From positions 22,667,389 to 22,731,388 of the forward strand of contig NC_084713.1 of assembly GCF_033807575.1 (NCBI RefSeq): 64,000 nt of DNA, written 5' to 3'. How positions within the stretch are numbered: position 1 is the stretch's first letter; each line of letters starts with the position of its first letter. The notes beneath the pieces were generated by a model. It was not told where the DNA came from and did not search any database. It saw only the letters and a program-made list of their open reading frames with translations. The DNA is from Cydia pomonella. Its lineage: Eukaryota; Arthropoda; Insecta; Lepidoptera; Tortricidae. This document shows, one piece after another, positions 54,928 to 64,000 of this stretch. Position numbers and translations under genes: made by a program.

Positions 54928-55240
54928 AAGCGGTGGTAGCCGAGTGGATATGACGTCCGACTTTCAATCCGGAGTTTGTGGGTTCAAATCCTGGCTCGTA
55001 CCAATCAGTTTTTCGGAACTTATGTACGAAATGTCATTTGATATTTACCACTAGCTTTTAGATGAAGGAAAACATCGTGAGGAAACCTGCATACATCTGC
55101 TAAGAAATTCAAAGGTGTATGTGAAGTCCCGAATCCGCATTGGGCTAGCGTGGGGACTATAGCCCGAGCCCTCTTGCACATGAGAGGAGGCCTGTGCCCA
55201 GCAGTGGGACGTATATAGGCTGAATTATAAATACATTAAA
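54928..55240 (+). mobile_element. SINE family 2, type I tail
   Basis: Head 'gcggtggtagccgagtggat', B-box-like 'gggttcaaatcctgg', then 'gaggaaacctgcatacatct' and 'gcccagcagtgggacgtata'. Confidence 0.9.
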
Positions 55241-55262
55241 TTAATTAATTACATAAAATAAA

Positions 55263-55555
55263 AGTTTTAAAGCTTTAAAGTTGCACCAATCGCAGACAAA
55301 ATGACGGAAAATCGCCTTAGATGGTACGGCCATATCATGAGACGTGATGAAGACCATGTAGTGAAAATCGCATTAAGCTTGCCAGAACAAAAGAGAGGGA
55401 GAGGCCGCCCGCCATCGACCTGGTGGTCAAGCATCGAAAGAGACCTTAAGAAAGCCCAATTGCCAAAACCGACAACCCAGGACAGATCAACCTGGCGCCG
55501 TAGAGTGAGGAGACCCGACCCCAGATAACGGGACCAGGGACGGAAGAAGAAGAAG
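55263..55555 (+). pseudogene. LINE C-terminal fragment with 20-bp target duplication
   Basis: Encodes 'MTENRLRWYGHIMRRDEDHV' and 'RGRGRPPSTWW', the C-terminal ending of a common non-LTR reverse transcriptase ORF, and ends in a GAAGAAGAAG tail. It is flanked by the identical 20-mer AATTAATTACATAAAATAAA at 55243-55262 and 55556-55575, so it is a complete but heavily 5'-truncated insertion of 293 bp. Confidence 0.88.
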
Positions 55556-55904
55556 AATTAATTACATAAAATAAATTATCTTCCTCGCAGACTGAAGTGG
55601 ACTAATTGTATCCCATCATCCGTAATTTTGTTCTCGGTTTTTGATCGACTACTTACTTGGTCTGTTTGCGTGCTTGAGGGCAAGACGATAGTGCTGCCCT
55701 AAAACAAACCATGACTGTACATTTTAACCTATTTTTAGAAATTATTTACTCAATATACTCTAGAAGTTATAAATAAACTGCTTTTACATTGCACACTATT
55801 TACTGTATGTTTCCAATGAAAATATCTCTTATTTTCTAATATTTTAAAATTTTATGAAAAAAAATCATAATTTTTTAAACGATTGGCGGCCGTAGTCGTT
55901 GCCA

Positions 55905-56050
55905 CTCTCTCGGCCTGATTCGAACTTCAATATACGTCAAATATTAGGTCTAGATACGATATCGATCGGACCACAAACAAAAACCTCACTTTAAATACTG
56001 ACATCCGATCCATAATATCATGTCTAAACCTAATATTTGACGTATATTAA
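55905..56050. mobile_element. MITE related to 'gggcccgattcgaa' family
   Basis: 'cggcctgattcgaacttcaatatacgtc' side and 'aatatttgacgtatattaa' side are inverted, with inner 'ctagatacgatatcgatcgg' against 'ccgatccataatatc'. Confidence 0.6.
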
Positions 56051-56639
56051 CCCTTTAACGGGCAAACTTCGAATTTATATTTCAAAATCACAGTGTTCAA
56101 TTTTCCGTAATTTCAATTCAATTCAATGATTTATTTGTAATTTCTGATACTCGTCTGATCTTGAATCAGGTCGTCTGTCATCTACTATAAATGCAGACTG
56201 AACAATATTCCATTATTCCATACGATCAGCAAATTATATTTACCCTTCGAATTCAGCATGTAACAAGCATAAGCATAAATATAACATAATTATTATTTAG
56301 CATAGAACAAGCACGAAGGTCACATTAAATCTGTGTAAACACGACCTCGCTTTAAATTCATAAGACGCAAACTTCGCAACAACATGCTTGCTTTCATTCG
56401 CTCGAGAACTTTCTCATCTCGGTAATAAGCGTTCTCATTAATTTCCACATTTTATTGGCACAAAACGCCATAACAGACAAGGGTTTAAGGTGCAGTAAAT
56501 TTAGAAAATCGGAGTTAAAAAAAAGTTGTAGCGCTAAGTCCTCACGACACAGGCTTGACCTAGTGTGAGAGCTACTGTTAATCTAACCGCAATGTATAAT
56601 TTCTATAAATTGGCAATATTATGCTTGAGGGAACATATT
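56051..56639. other. No gene seen
   Basis: A+T-rich; nothing recognisable. Confidence 0.4.
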
Positions 56640-56653
56640 GATTACTTTTTTAT

Positions 56654-56960
56654 AATAATAATTCAGCCTATATACGTCCCACTGCTGGGCACAGGCCTCC
56701 TCTCATGTGCGAGAGGGCTCGGGCTATAGTCCCCACGCTAGCCCAATGCGGATTGGGGACTTCACATACACCTTTGAATTTCTTCGCAGATGTATGCAGG
56801 TTTCCTCACGATGTTTTCCTTCACCGAAAAGCTAGTGGTAAATATCAAATGATATTTCGTACATAAGTTCCGAAAAACTCATTGGTACGAGTCAGGATTT
56901 GAACCCGCGACCTCCGGATTGAAAGTCGGACGTCATATCCACTCGGCCACCACCGCTTCC
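56654..56960 (-). mobile_element. SINE family 2, type I tail, with target duplication
   Basis: Reverse copy of 54928-55240. The 14-mer GATTACTTTTTTAT flanks it at 56640-56653 and 56961-56974. Confidence 0.9.
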
Positions 56961-57103
56961 GATTACTTTTTTATTTATTTAAAATAAAATTAAAATAAAT
57001 ATTTTTATTTTAGAATCTTCAAAATTCCATAAACATTATTAGTACCATTGTTGGTAGTTGAATGTACAAAAAAAATAATTAAAAATACATAATATCTGCG
57101 CTC

Positions 57104-57439
57104 GTGATGGCGCTGGTGGCCTAGCAGTAAGAGCGTGCGACTTTCAATCCGGAGGTCGCGGGTTCAAACCCCGGCTCGTACCAATGAGTTTTTCGGAACT
57201 TATGTACGAAATATCATTTGATATTTACCAGTCGCTTTTCGGTGAAGGAAAACATCGTGAGGAAACCGGACTAATCCCAACAAGGCCTAGTTTTACCCTC
57301 TGGGTTGGAAGGTCAGATGGCAGTCGCTTTCGTAAAAATTAGTGCCTACGCCAAATCTTGGGATTAGTTGTCAAGCGAACCCCAGGCTCCCATGAGCCGT
57401 GGCAATGTGCCGGGACAACGCTAGGAAGAAGAGAGAGAG
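57104..57439 (+). mobile_element. SINE family 2, type II tail, with target duplication
   Basis: Head as in type I ('gcgctggtggcctagcagta', B-box 'gggttcaaaccccgg'), but after 'aacatcgtgaggaaacc' the body changes to 'ggactaatcccaacaaggcc' and ends 'aggaagaagagaga'. The 17-mer ACATAATATCTGCGCTC flanks it at 57087-57103 and 57440-57456. Confidence 0.92.
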
Positions 57440-57456
57440 ACATAATATCTGCGCTC

Positions 57457-58260
57457 CCGGGCACGCACGTACGCTCACGATTACGCTCAATAAGAGTGAT
57501 ACAAGAACACGAACATACTGGGCCTTAACACTAAAAGCTTTTTTATTATAAAGATGGGATAAATGTTAGAATATTTTAAAAATTCCGAAAGTTAGGTAAT
57601 CTTTGACCTAGAAAAGTTGGGCCGTAAGTAAAATTTGACGAGATATTGTGCTCCAATTTTACTGTTTTCAATTTTTACCTATTTCACTTTCGTTCTTAAT
57701 AACCTATTTTAAATGACAGGGCAAATTGCTAATACAATTTTCAGTTTGAATTATGTTTCACTGCAGTTTTTGTTTACTATTTATATAAACCTAACTACCT
57801 ATATAGTAATACAATTTACTTACGCTTAAGAGACACATAACTGGCCGCCGCCATACAATCGAGGTTAGAGTAAAGCCACAATGGTGCGTAAGTTACGTTG
57901 ACGTCGCGCATCGCAACGCATTAATGTGGCATGTCATAAAAAGTATATGAAAAACGACGCAACGTAGACGGTGCGGCGACGCTTGCAACGAAACAACGCG
58001 ACGCAGCGTAACGCACCAGTGTGGGCCCACCCTTTTTTAAAACGACATTCTGTAAAACTAGTTTTGACAAAAATTAATTTTAGTTTCACGCTCCTATATA
58101 TAGGGCTATAGTCCCAGCGCTGCGCTAGCCAATGCGAGTTGGAGACTTCAGGTACAACTTTATGAATTTTTCGCTGATGTACGCAGGTTTTCCTTCACCG
58201 AAAAGTTGGTCACTAAAATTAATTATGAATAATTAGTGAACACATTTCACCATGGCACTT
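57457..58260. other. No gene; inverted repeat and SINE fragment
   Basis: 57870-58030 has 'ccacaatggtgcgtaagtta' and 'acgcagcgtaacgcaccagtg' as inverted ends of a repeat. 58105-58210 is a reversed fragment of SINE family 2. No gene. Confidence 0.45.
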
Positions 58261-58983
58261 TGCGACAGCTAGTTTTATTTTATTTTATTTTATTGGTATT
58301 TTATTGGTATTCAGGATTTTTGACGTTTTAGAAAACTAGTTTTAACTAATGAAACAGGTTTTTTAAGGTATCATGATATATTTAATACATACCAAAGATA
58401 TATAATTATAACATAATATTATTCTAGTCTAGACATAATGTTCGAGAATCCATTGGTATAAAAGTAATAATGATATTAAAATATGTAAACTAATGTGACT
58501 GTAATTTTGATAAAAGGTTTTATTAATGCTTTTGTTATATTTAATAGAAAGTTTTTAGAATAAAGAATCAAAGAGCTTTTGGTAAATATCTTAGAAGGTA
58601 GAACTAGTCAAAGCAAAACTTTAAGGTCAATATTCTTTTCTTTAGTAAATTTAATTATTAAAAGAAAGATTGATGCTTCAGTATCGTATTGGATAGTACT
58701 TTATCGTACTTAATATTTATTATAAATGTGAATGTTTCGATATTTTAATTTTGGTCCCCATCACCAGCAAAGGAAAACATATATACACGAAGCTCTTAGT
58801 ACATTGTTGACTTCAAAAACGGACCATAATTGACACCCTGCCCGCAACTTTTAATTTTATCCAATACACCATTTCTCGCTATTAAAAAAAAGTTGTTAAT
58901 GCATAATAAACCTTTGGATTGGCGATATAAAATTCTATCTGTCAATCCTTCTGCACGACATAGTTTTAAAACGAATACGGGAC
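58261..58983. other. No gene seen
   Basis: A+T-rich; a TTTTA microsatellite lies near 58273-58300. The 68-codon frame at 58830-59036 is unsupported. Confidence 0.4.
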
Positions 58984-59400
58984 TTAATCGCGTAAACTTA
59001 CGTTTATTATATGGCCTGATGACGTTCCGAACGTGACGTTACGCTCGTGGTCACAGGCAGACTGGCGAGGAATTGTATCCACAGCTGCGCGGGTTTTGCG
59101 AACTACCCGCACTTGATCTTGATTATTCACTTGTACGCTAGGGTTGTCACTTTGCCTACCCACAACACTCACGACATCCGACGGTATGTGTTGGAAAGTT
59201 TTTTCACCCTTACATTTGCTAATCACTAGATTCCACGAAGACGAAATTCCCTGTCCCTCATTTTCATTGAAATTTCTGTGTTTTCTTATTTCAATTGCTT
59301 CACGTACTTTCCTTCTGTAGTAAAGACGTGCCGTTGAGAGGACTTTGGGACTTTGGGACGTGAAGCAATTGAAATAAGAAAACAAAGAAAGTTCAATCAA
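58984..59400 (-). pseudogene. Penelope-like element C-terminal fragment
   Basis: On minus the frame has 'VREAIEIRKHRNFNENEGQG' followed by 'ISSSWNLVI', a pattern I know from the GIY-YIG endonuclease end of Penelope-like retroelements, where a 'REAIEI..H..N.N...' block precedes '..S..W...'. The catalytic GIY-YIG residues and the reverse transcriptase are not present. The first 30 residues lie in an inverted repeat. Other retroelement types are possible. Confidence 0.5.
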
Positions 59401-59421
59401 ACTGAGGGACAGGGAATTTGG
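59236..59421. repeat. 186-bp palindrome at the end of the Penelope-like fragment
   Basis: 'gaaattccctgtccctca' (59241) and 'tgagggacagggaatttgg' (59403) are inverted, as are 'cttatttcaattgcttcacg' (59285) and 'cgtgaagcaattgaaataag' (59360). The centre is about 60 bp. Two partial copies in opposite orientation would produce this. Confidence 0.75.
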
Positions 59422-59946
59422 TTAGCATAATAATGTGACCGTTAGCGGCCGCTATGGAGTCTCAAAAGTGACCACGCTCTTGAATTTATTGCCTGTCTCT
59501 TTTGCACTCATTAATTGATCATCTTGGTGGCTTCTCTTTAGCACACTTCAACAAAATTATCTTTAAGCTATAAGCGTCATTCTAGGTCTGTGGATCAGCA
59601 GGATGGCTAAATAACTTTTCCAGTGACTTTGTTCTGACAGAACAACGGACGTCAAGGTTGTAAATACATTCAGAACTCTACTACAATGGAAGAAAGTTCA
59701 AAATTGTGAACATGTTTATTAGACGGCATTGTCTGTGCAAACAGCGTCTAGTTTTATATAAGAGTTTGCAGGAGTTTCTTAATTTCCGCCGTCTGTTCTA
59801 TTCCTATTCGTCTGCCCTGAAGGTTGATTCCAGTTGACCGAGCGTTAGTGAAGATCTCCGTTTCAGCTTGGGCAAAAATGCTTACGTATGTCCGGAGATG
59901 TACACGTAAATATGGACGTTTATACAAAGTGAATGCAAATCGTACA
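59422..59946. other. No gene seen
   Basis: Two opposed small frames near 59754-60024 overlap the minisatellite and have no support. Confidence 0.4.
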
Positions 59947-60131
59947 TTTCCACGACACGACGTTACATCGTGCCACGTCACGACGTCAAAACGTAACATG
60001 ACATCGTATCGTGCCACGATATGACGTCACAATGTGACCTGACTTTGCATCGTGCCACGACACGACGTCACAACGTGACACGACATCGCACCGTGCCACG
60101 ACACGACGTCACAACGTTACACGGCGTCGCA
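59947..60131. repeat. 41-bp minisatellite rich in ACGTCA words
   Basis: 'cgtgccacg' recurs at 59969, 60010, 60051 and 60092, exactly 41 bp apart. Each unit holds an 'acgacgtcacaacgtgac' core, so CRE-like TGACGTCA and ACGTCA words recur on both strands. Confidence 0.9.
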
Positions 60132-60769
60132 TACTGTAATTGTGTTTTGGCTCAGAGTTTGCTTGTTTCGCAATTTCCGCCGTCTGTTCCATCCCTGTCA
60201 TCGCCTGTATCCTGTAGTTGATAACACAGGGTGGGGACGAATAACTGAATCAACTTCTTTAACACTTTTTCGGGTCGACAGTACATAATATGTCAGTGTT
60301 ACTCAATGAATAGTTATAAAAAAATTACTAGGATTATCATGTATAAACTTTTTTTTTACCTTATTGGAGGAATAATAAATAATTGAAGTTAGCAGACACT
60401 TTTTTCGCTACTTTTGATGCCGACAGTACACTTAGTGTCACTCTGTTATCGCTGCTGGTCAGACAGCAGCCTTATATCACGTAGACAGCAATTGTCTGAG
60501 TAATAGAATCGTCTGGTAGCCATTCATTGTGCAATGCCACTCAAAGAGGAGCTTTATCACAATTCACCAGTATCCTAAAGCCATATTTGAACGTTGCATT
60601 CATATATTAGGTATGAATTGAAAGAAAGAAAGTCATTTATTCGATAAAGCGCACATACACAGAACAAAACGATGCAATAAATAAAAAGGTAACAACAACA
60701 ATACAAAGACAGCAGACACAATTATATACACACAGCCAGGAAAAAATACATTTGAGTCCAACAAATGTA
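60132..60769. other. No gene; reversed LINE 3' end near 60620
   Basis: 'gaaagaaagaaagtcattta' and 'gataaagcgcacatacacag' look like the reversed 3' end of a retroelement. No gene. Confidence 0.4.
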
Positions 60770-61520
60770 TTTTTAGGGTTCCGTAGCCAATTGGCAAAAA
60801 ACGGAACCCTTATAGATTCGTCATGTCCGTCTGTCTGTCCGTTTATGTCACAGCCACTTTTTTCCGAAACTATAAGAGCTCTACTGTTCAAACTTGGTAA
60901 GTAGATGTATTCTATGAACCGCATTATGATTTTCACACAAAAATAGAAAAAAATCAATAAATTTTGGGGGTTCCCCATACTTAGAACTGAAACTCAAAAA
61001 ATATTTTTTCATCAAAGCCATACGTGTGGGGTATCTATGGATAGGTCTTCAAAAATGATATTGCGGTTTCTAATTTTTTTTTTTCTAAACTAAAAATAGT
61101 TTGCGCTAGAGACACTTCCAAAGTGGTAAAATGTGCCCCCCCCCCCCCCTGTAACTTCTAAAATAACTGAATAATAAAACTAAAAAAATATATGATTGTT
61201 AGGTTTGAGGTTAGGACTCAGAGAATGATACACGCACACGGTCGGTTGCTAACTAACGTTTATTGGTCCGCGCATACATGCATACGTATGTAGGTAGGTA
61301 CATATAGATATAGAAACAAATGGACACTGCGTAAACAGGCTATACGCTACAACTATAGCTAGATACAAATATTAATCCTAACAATGATGTACATTACCAT
61401 GCAAACTTCCACCGGAAATTGGTTTGAACGAGATCTAGTAAGTAGTTCTTTTTAATACGTCATAAATGGTACGGAACCCTTCATGGGGGAGTCCGACTCG
61501 CACTTGGCCGCTTTTTTTCT
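60770..61520 (-). repeat. GGTTCCGTA element copy 5, split by a solo LTR
   Basis: 'agggttccgtagccaattgg' at the left, one internal unit with a 13-C tract, and 'gactcgcacttggccgcttt' at the right. Interrupted at 61197-61383. Confidence 0.9.
61197..61383. mobile_element. Solo LTR, 187 bp
   Basis: Starts TGTTAGG and ends CCTAACA, the canonical TG...CA with inverted ends, and is flanked by the 5-mer ATGAT at 61192-61196 and 61384-61388. Its removal restores 'atatatgatgtacattacc' of the host repeat. No internal retrotransposon sequence is present. Confidence 0.85.
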
Positions 61521-62348
61521 GGCTGTGCTTTATTGGTGCTAACGACTTGCGGTAAATCAAATGCCATGTCAATATGAAATTAAAAACAGATTTTTTAACC
61601 CTTCACAACTAAATGCTTTAACTCCATATCCGCAAACCCAATACCAGCGACCGATGTCTGAAGGCCATAAAAAACCTACGCGTAAATTCGCTTAACGATG
61701 ACGCTTGCAGCGTCACCACACATTTTTCTACGTGTTCATGATATGCCGCCACCGTCAGCGTCGAGCGTATTCGCTCGGAGCGTATTTTTTTTGCTTTCGG
61801 GTTAAACTTCAAAAAAATAATAATAAACAGTATTCGCAATAATGAACTTTCCACCTTCAAGAAAAGTCTCCTTTCATAACAATATCGCGTTAATGAATGC
61901 CTAATCACAAACTAGTAAAATTGTAAATTCTGTTTACATCTAAATACACCTTTATTTGTTCGATGTTTATACTCGTATTTTGTTTCGTATCTAATCAACA
62001 CTAATTAAAGATACTTATATATTTCAGCATAAACTCGTTCATTAGACAAAATTGTTTTAAAGCTAACAATATTAAGCTCCTAAAATATCCATTTCAGCAT
62101 AATTTCGCGCGGGTTTAGTTAACCCATTATATAGTTCCCAGCAGTAACAATAGAGGATTTTCGTGTGATGAATAAGTATTCACTTAAATTCAACAATACT
62201 CGTCGAAATGCGTCAAACACACTCCATTAAATTAAATAGATTATTTAGGTCCCGCTTTTACCAACATGTTTAATAACCTCTCGCGATGTGAGCTTTAGAC
62301 AGTTCATTTATTGGGTTTCGTATCACCTAGAAACCCTTAAAGTTTCGC
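61521..62348. other. No gene seen
   Basis: The 96-codon minus frame at 61618-61908 has no domain I recognise and lies in A+T-rich sequence. Confidence 0.4.
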
Positions 62349-62360
62349 CATGTCCGTCTG

Positions 62361-62688
62361 CCTGGTGAAGCGCTGGTGGCCTAGCGGTAAGAGCGTGCGA
62401 CTTGCAATCCGGAGGTCGCGGGTTCAAACCCCGGCTCGTACCAATGAGTTTTTCGGAACTTATGTACGAAATATCATTTGATATTTACCAGTCGCTTTTC
62501 GGTGAAGGAAAACATCGTGAGGAAACCGGACTAATCCCAACAAGGCCTAGTTTATCCTCTGGGTTGGAAGGTCTGATGGCAGTCGCTTTCGTAAAAACTA
62601 GTGCCTACGCCAAATCTTGGGATTAGTTGTCAAGCGGACCCCAGGCTCCCATGAGCCGTGGCAAATGCCGACAACGCGAGGAAGAAGA
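62361..62688 (+). mobile_element. SINE family 2, type II tail, with target duplication
   Basis: Close copy of 57104-57439. The 12-mer CATGTCCGTCTG flanks it at 62349-62360 and 62689-62700; that target lies in a 'gtccgtctgtctgtccg' repeat. Confidence 0.9.
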
Positions 62689-62700
62689 CATGTCCGTCTG

Positions 62701-63118
62701 TCTGTCCGCAGCTTTGCTTCTTGATCGTTAGTACTAGAAAGCTGCAATTTGGCATGAATACATTAAGTAATCATGCATGGCAACAGAACGGTAAAATAAA
62801 TACTACTTGCAAAAAGATTTAGGGTGTCTTTCATACAAAATTATTTCTTTTTTCATTTTCTTTGTTTCACACGATTGTGTGGGGTATTGTTGTATAAGTC
62901 TTTTAAAATTAATAGGGGTCTTTAAAAACCGTTTTGTGATTAATATTTGTGGGAATAATCGCTCCGAAAGGAAAAATATGAAAAAAAAGCTTAATAAATA
63001 CTTTCAATGAAAACGCGAACATGATCGGTCCAGCCGTTTTTGAGTTATTTCAAAAAATATTCTTTTAGTAAAAACACGAACAAAGCGCTGCTCTGCAAAG
63101 GTACTCCCTAAGTCCCTT
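62701..63118. other. Host repeat sequence, no gene
   Basis: Continuation of the repeat interrupted by the SINE ('cgcagctttgcttcttgatc'). The 67-codon frame at 62807-63010 is unsupported. Confidence 0.4.
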
Positions 63119-63135
63119 ATGCTTGTAATGTACAT

Positions 63136-63467
63136 CTTCTCTTCTTCCTCGCGTTGTCCCGGCATTTTGCCACGGCTCTTGGAAACCTGCGGTCCGCTTG
63201 ACAACTAATCCCCAGAATTGGCGTAGACACTAGTTTTTACGAAAGCGACTGCTATCTGACCTTCCAACCCAGAGGGTAAACTAGGCCTTATTGGGATTGG
63301 TCCGGTTTCCTCACGATGTTTTCCTTCACCGAAAAGCGACTGGTAAATATCAAAAGATATTTCGTACATAAGTTCCGAAAAACTCATGGGTACGAACCGG
63401 GGTTTGAACCCGCGACCTCCGGATTGAAAGTCGCACGCTCTTACCGCTAGGCCACCAGCGCTTTCCA
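63136..63467 (-). mobile_element. SINE family 2, type II tail, with target duplication
   Basis: Reverse copy of 62361-62688. The 17-mer ATGCTTGTAATGTACAT flanks it at 63119-63135 and 63468-63484. Confidence 0.92.
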
Positions 63468-63484
63468 ATGCTTGTAATGTACAT

Positions 63485-64000
63485 ATTGTACATAATACTT
63501 AATAATAGCCAACATTTAGCCTGTTCTGACAGAATGGTAACTATGAAACCCGCCTACACTGAGCGTGGCCCGACATGCTCTTGGCCGATTTTTTATATGG
63601 TTGTTATATGCTGTCCCGTAAAAGGTTCGTAGAATTTTTTTTGGAAGTGAGCTTGTCAAGACACTTTTACTATTGGGTCGTGTTTTAGCTCCAACTTCCC
63701 TTCAACCCCCAAAGTAACTATATTGCGAAGGCCGAAGGCCGAGCTTCGCGCAGGGCTGAAGGCCCGGAGCGTCCCACTGATCGCCTAAGCAAGCACGCGA
63801 GGCCGAAGGCTGAGCTGCGGGAATGCAGTGCACGCATTCGGACTATTTCTTACAAGCAAAAGTAAATTCATTTATTTCGAAATGTAACACTTATGTGATA
63901 AAAACAAGGTAGACACTTGAAATAACTGACTTGCGAACCACAATTTAACGCGAGAAAGTCACGTTAAAGGTACCGTTCGAATCCAGACTATACCAACATT
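63485..64000. other. Host dispersed repeat, no gene
   Basis: 'gcgaaggccgaaggccgagc' and 'gaggccgaaggctgagctgc' (63727-63815) are a GC-rich repeat often met in Lepidoptera. No gene. Confidence 0.45.

Overview
The window reads as moth or butterfly (Lepidoptera) genomic DNA. No conventional host gene is recognisable. Most of both flanks consists of repeat families typical of Lepidoptera: tRNA-headed SINEs, non-LTR retrotransposon 3' ends, MITEs with clear terminal inverted repeats, minisatellites, and five copies of an element bounded by a 'GGTTCCGTA' motif and a 'GCGGCCAAGTGCGAGTCGGACTCG' type motif. Identification rests on sequence recognition only; no database search was run.

The middle, about 25.8 kb to 45-46.7 kb, is a different kind of DNA. 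It is A+T-rich and lacks the host repeat families. It carries a gene set I recognise as typical of bracoviruses, the symbiotic viruses that microgastrine braconid wasps inject into caterpillars: four intronless, single-domain protein tyrosine phosphatase (PTP) genes, short ankyrin (IkB-like, 'vankyrin' type) genes, and small spliced genes with strong TATA boxes. Repeats of the 'cttcccgct / ttttgaacggcttgaccgattg' type that I associate with braconid DNA lie between them. The simplest reading is one wasp-borne bracovirus segment, with its own transposons, integrated into a lepidopteran chromosome. An integration in a parasitised individual, or an assembly chimera, are the alternatives.

Layout. 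0-25.8 kb: host repeats (38-bp minisatellite; hAT-type MITE with 8-bp target duplication; two LINE 3' fragments; four copies of the GGTTCCGTA element, two of them with four internal units; SINEs). 26.3-29.9 kb: PTP1 and PTP2 in tandem on plus, PTP3 on minus; all three have altered catalytic residues. 30.1-32.6 kb: a transposon with TA target duplication beside an inverted, truncated copy, forming 986-bp inverted arms. 32.6-37.7 kb: wasp-type repeats, a pogo-like MITE and a 294-bp palindrome. 38.0-39.2 kb: PTP4, the only PTP with every catalytic motif intact. 39.25-40.4 kb: decayed ankyrin sequences. 40.8-41.3 kb: an unrecognised two-exon gene on minus. 41.5-45.1 kb: a tandem family of small coiled-coil genes whose first coding exon is only 12 nt (M-N-Q-Q in two of them); one copy has a premature stop and one has a SINE in its intron. 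47-64 kb: host repeats again, including a restriction-like-endonuclease LINE split by an 883-bp DNA element, a Penelope-like fragment, a 103-bp and a 41-bp minisatellite, several SINEs with clear target duplications, and a solo LTR.

Together the central genes resemble a bracovirus virulence cassette: PTPs and ankyrin proteins are families thought to act on host haemocyte signalling and NF-kB type immunity. Only PTP4 and the intact small spliced genes look able to encode full products of their kind; the rest are pseudophosphatases or decayed.
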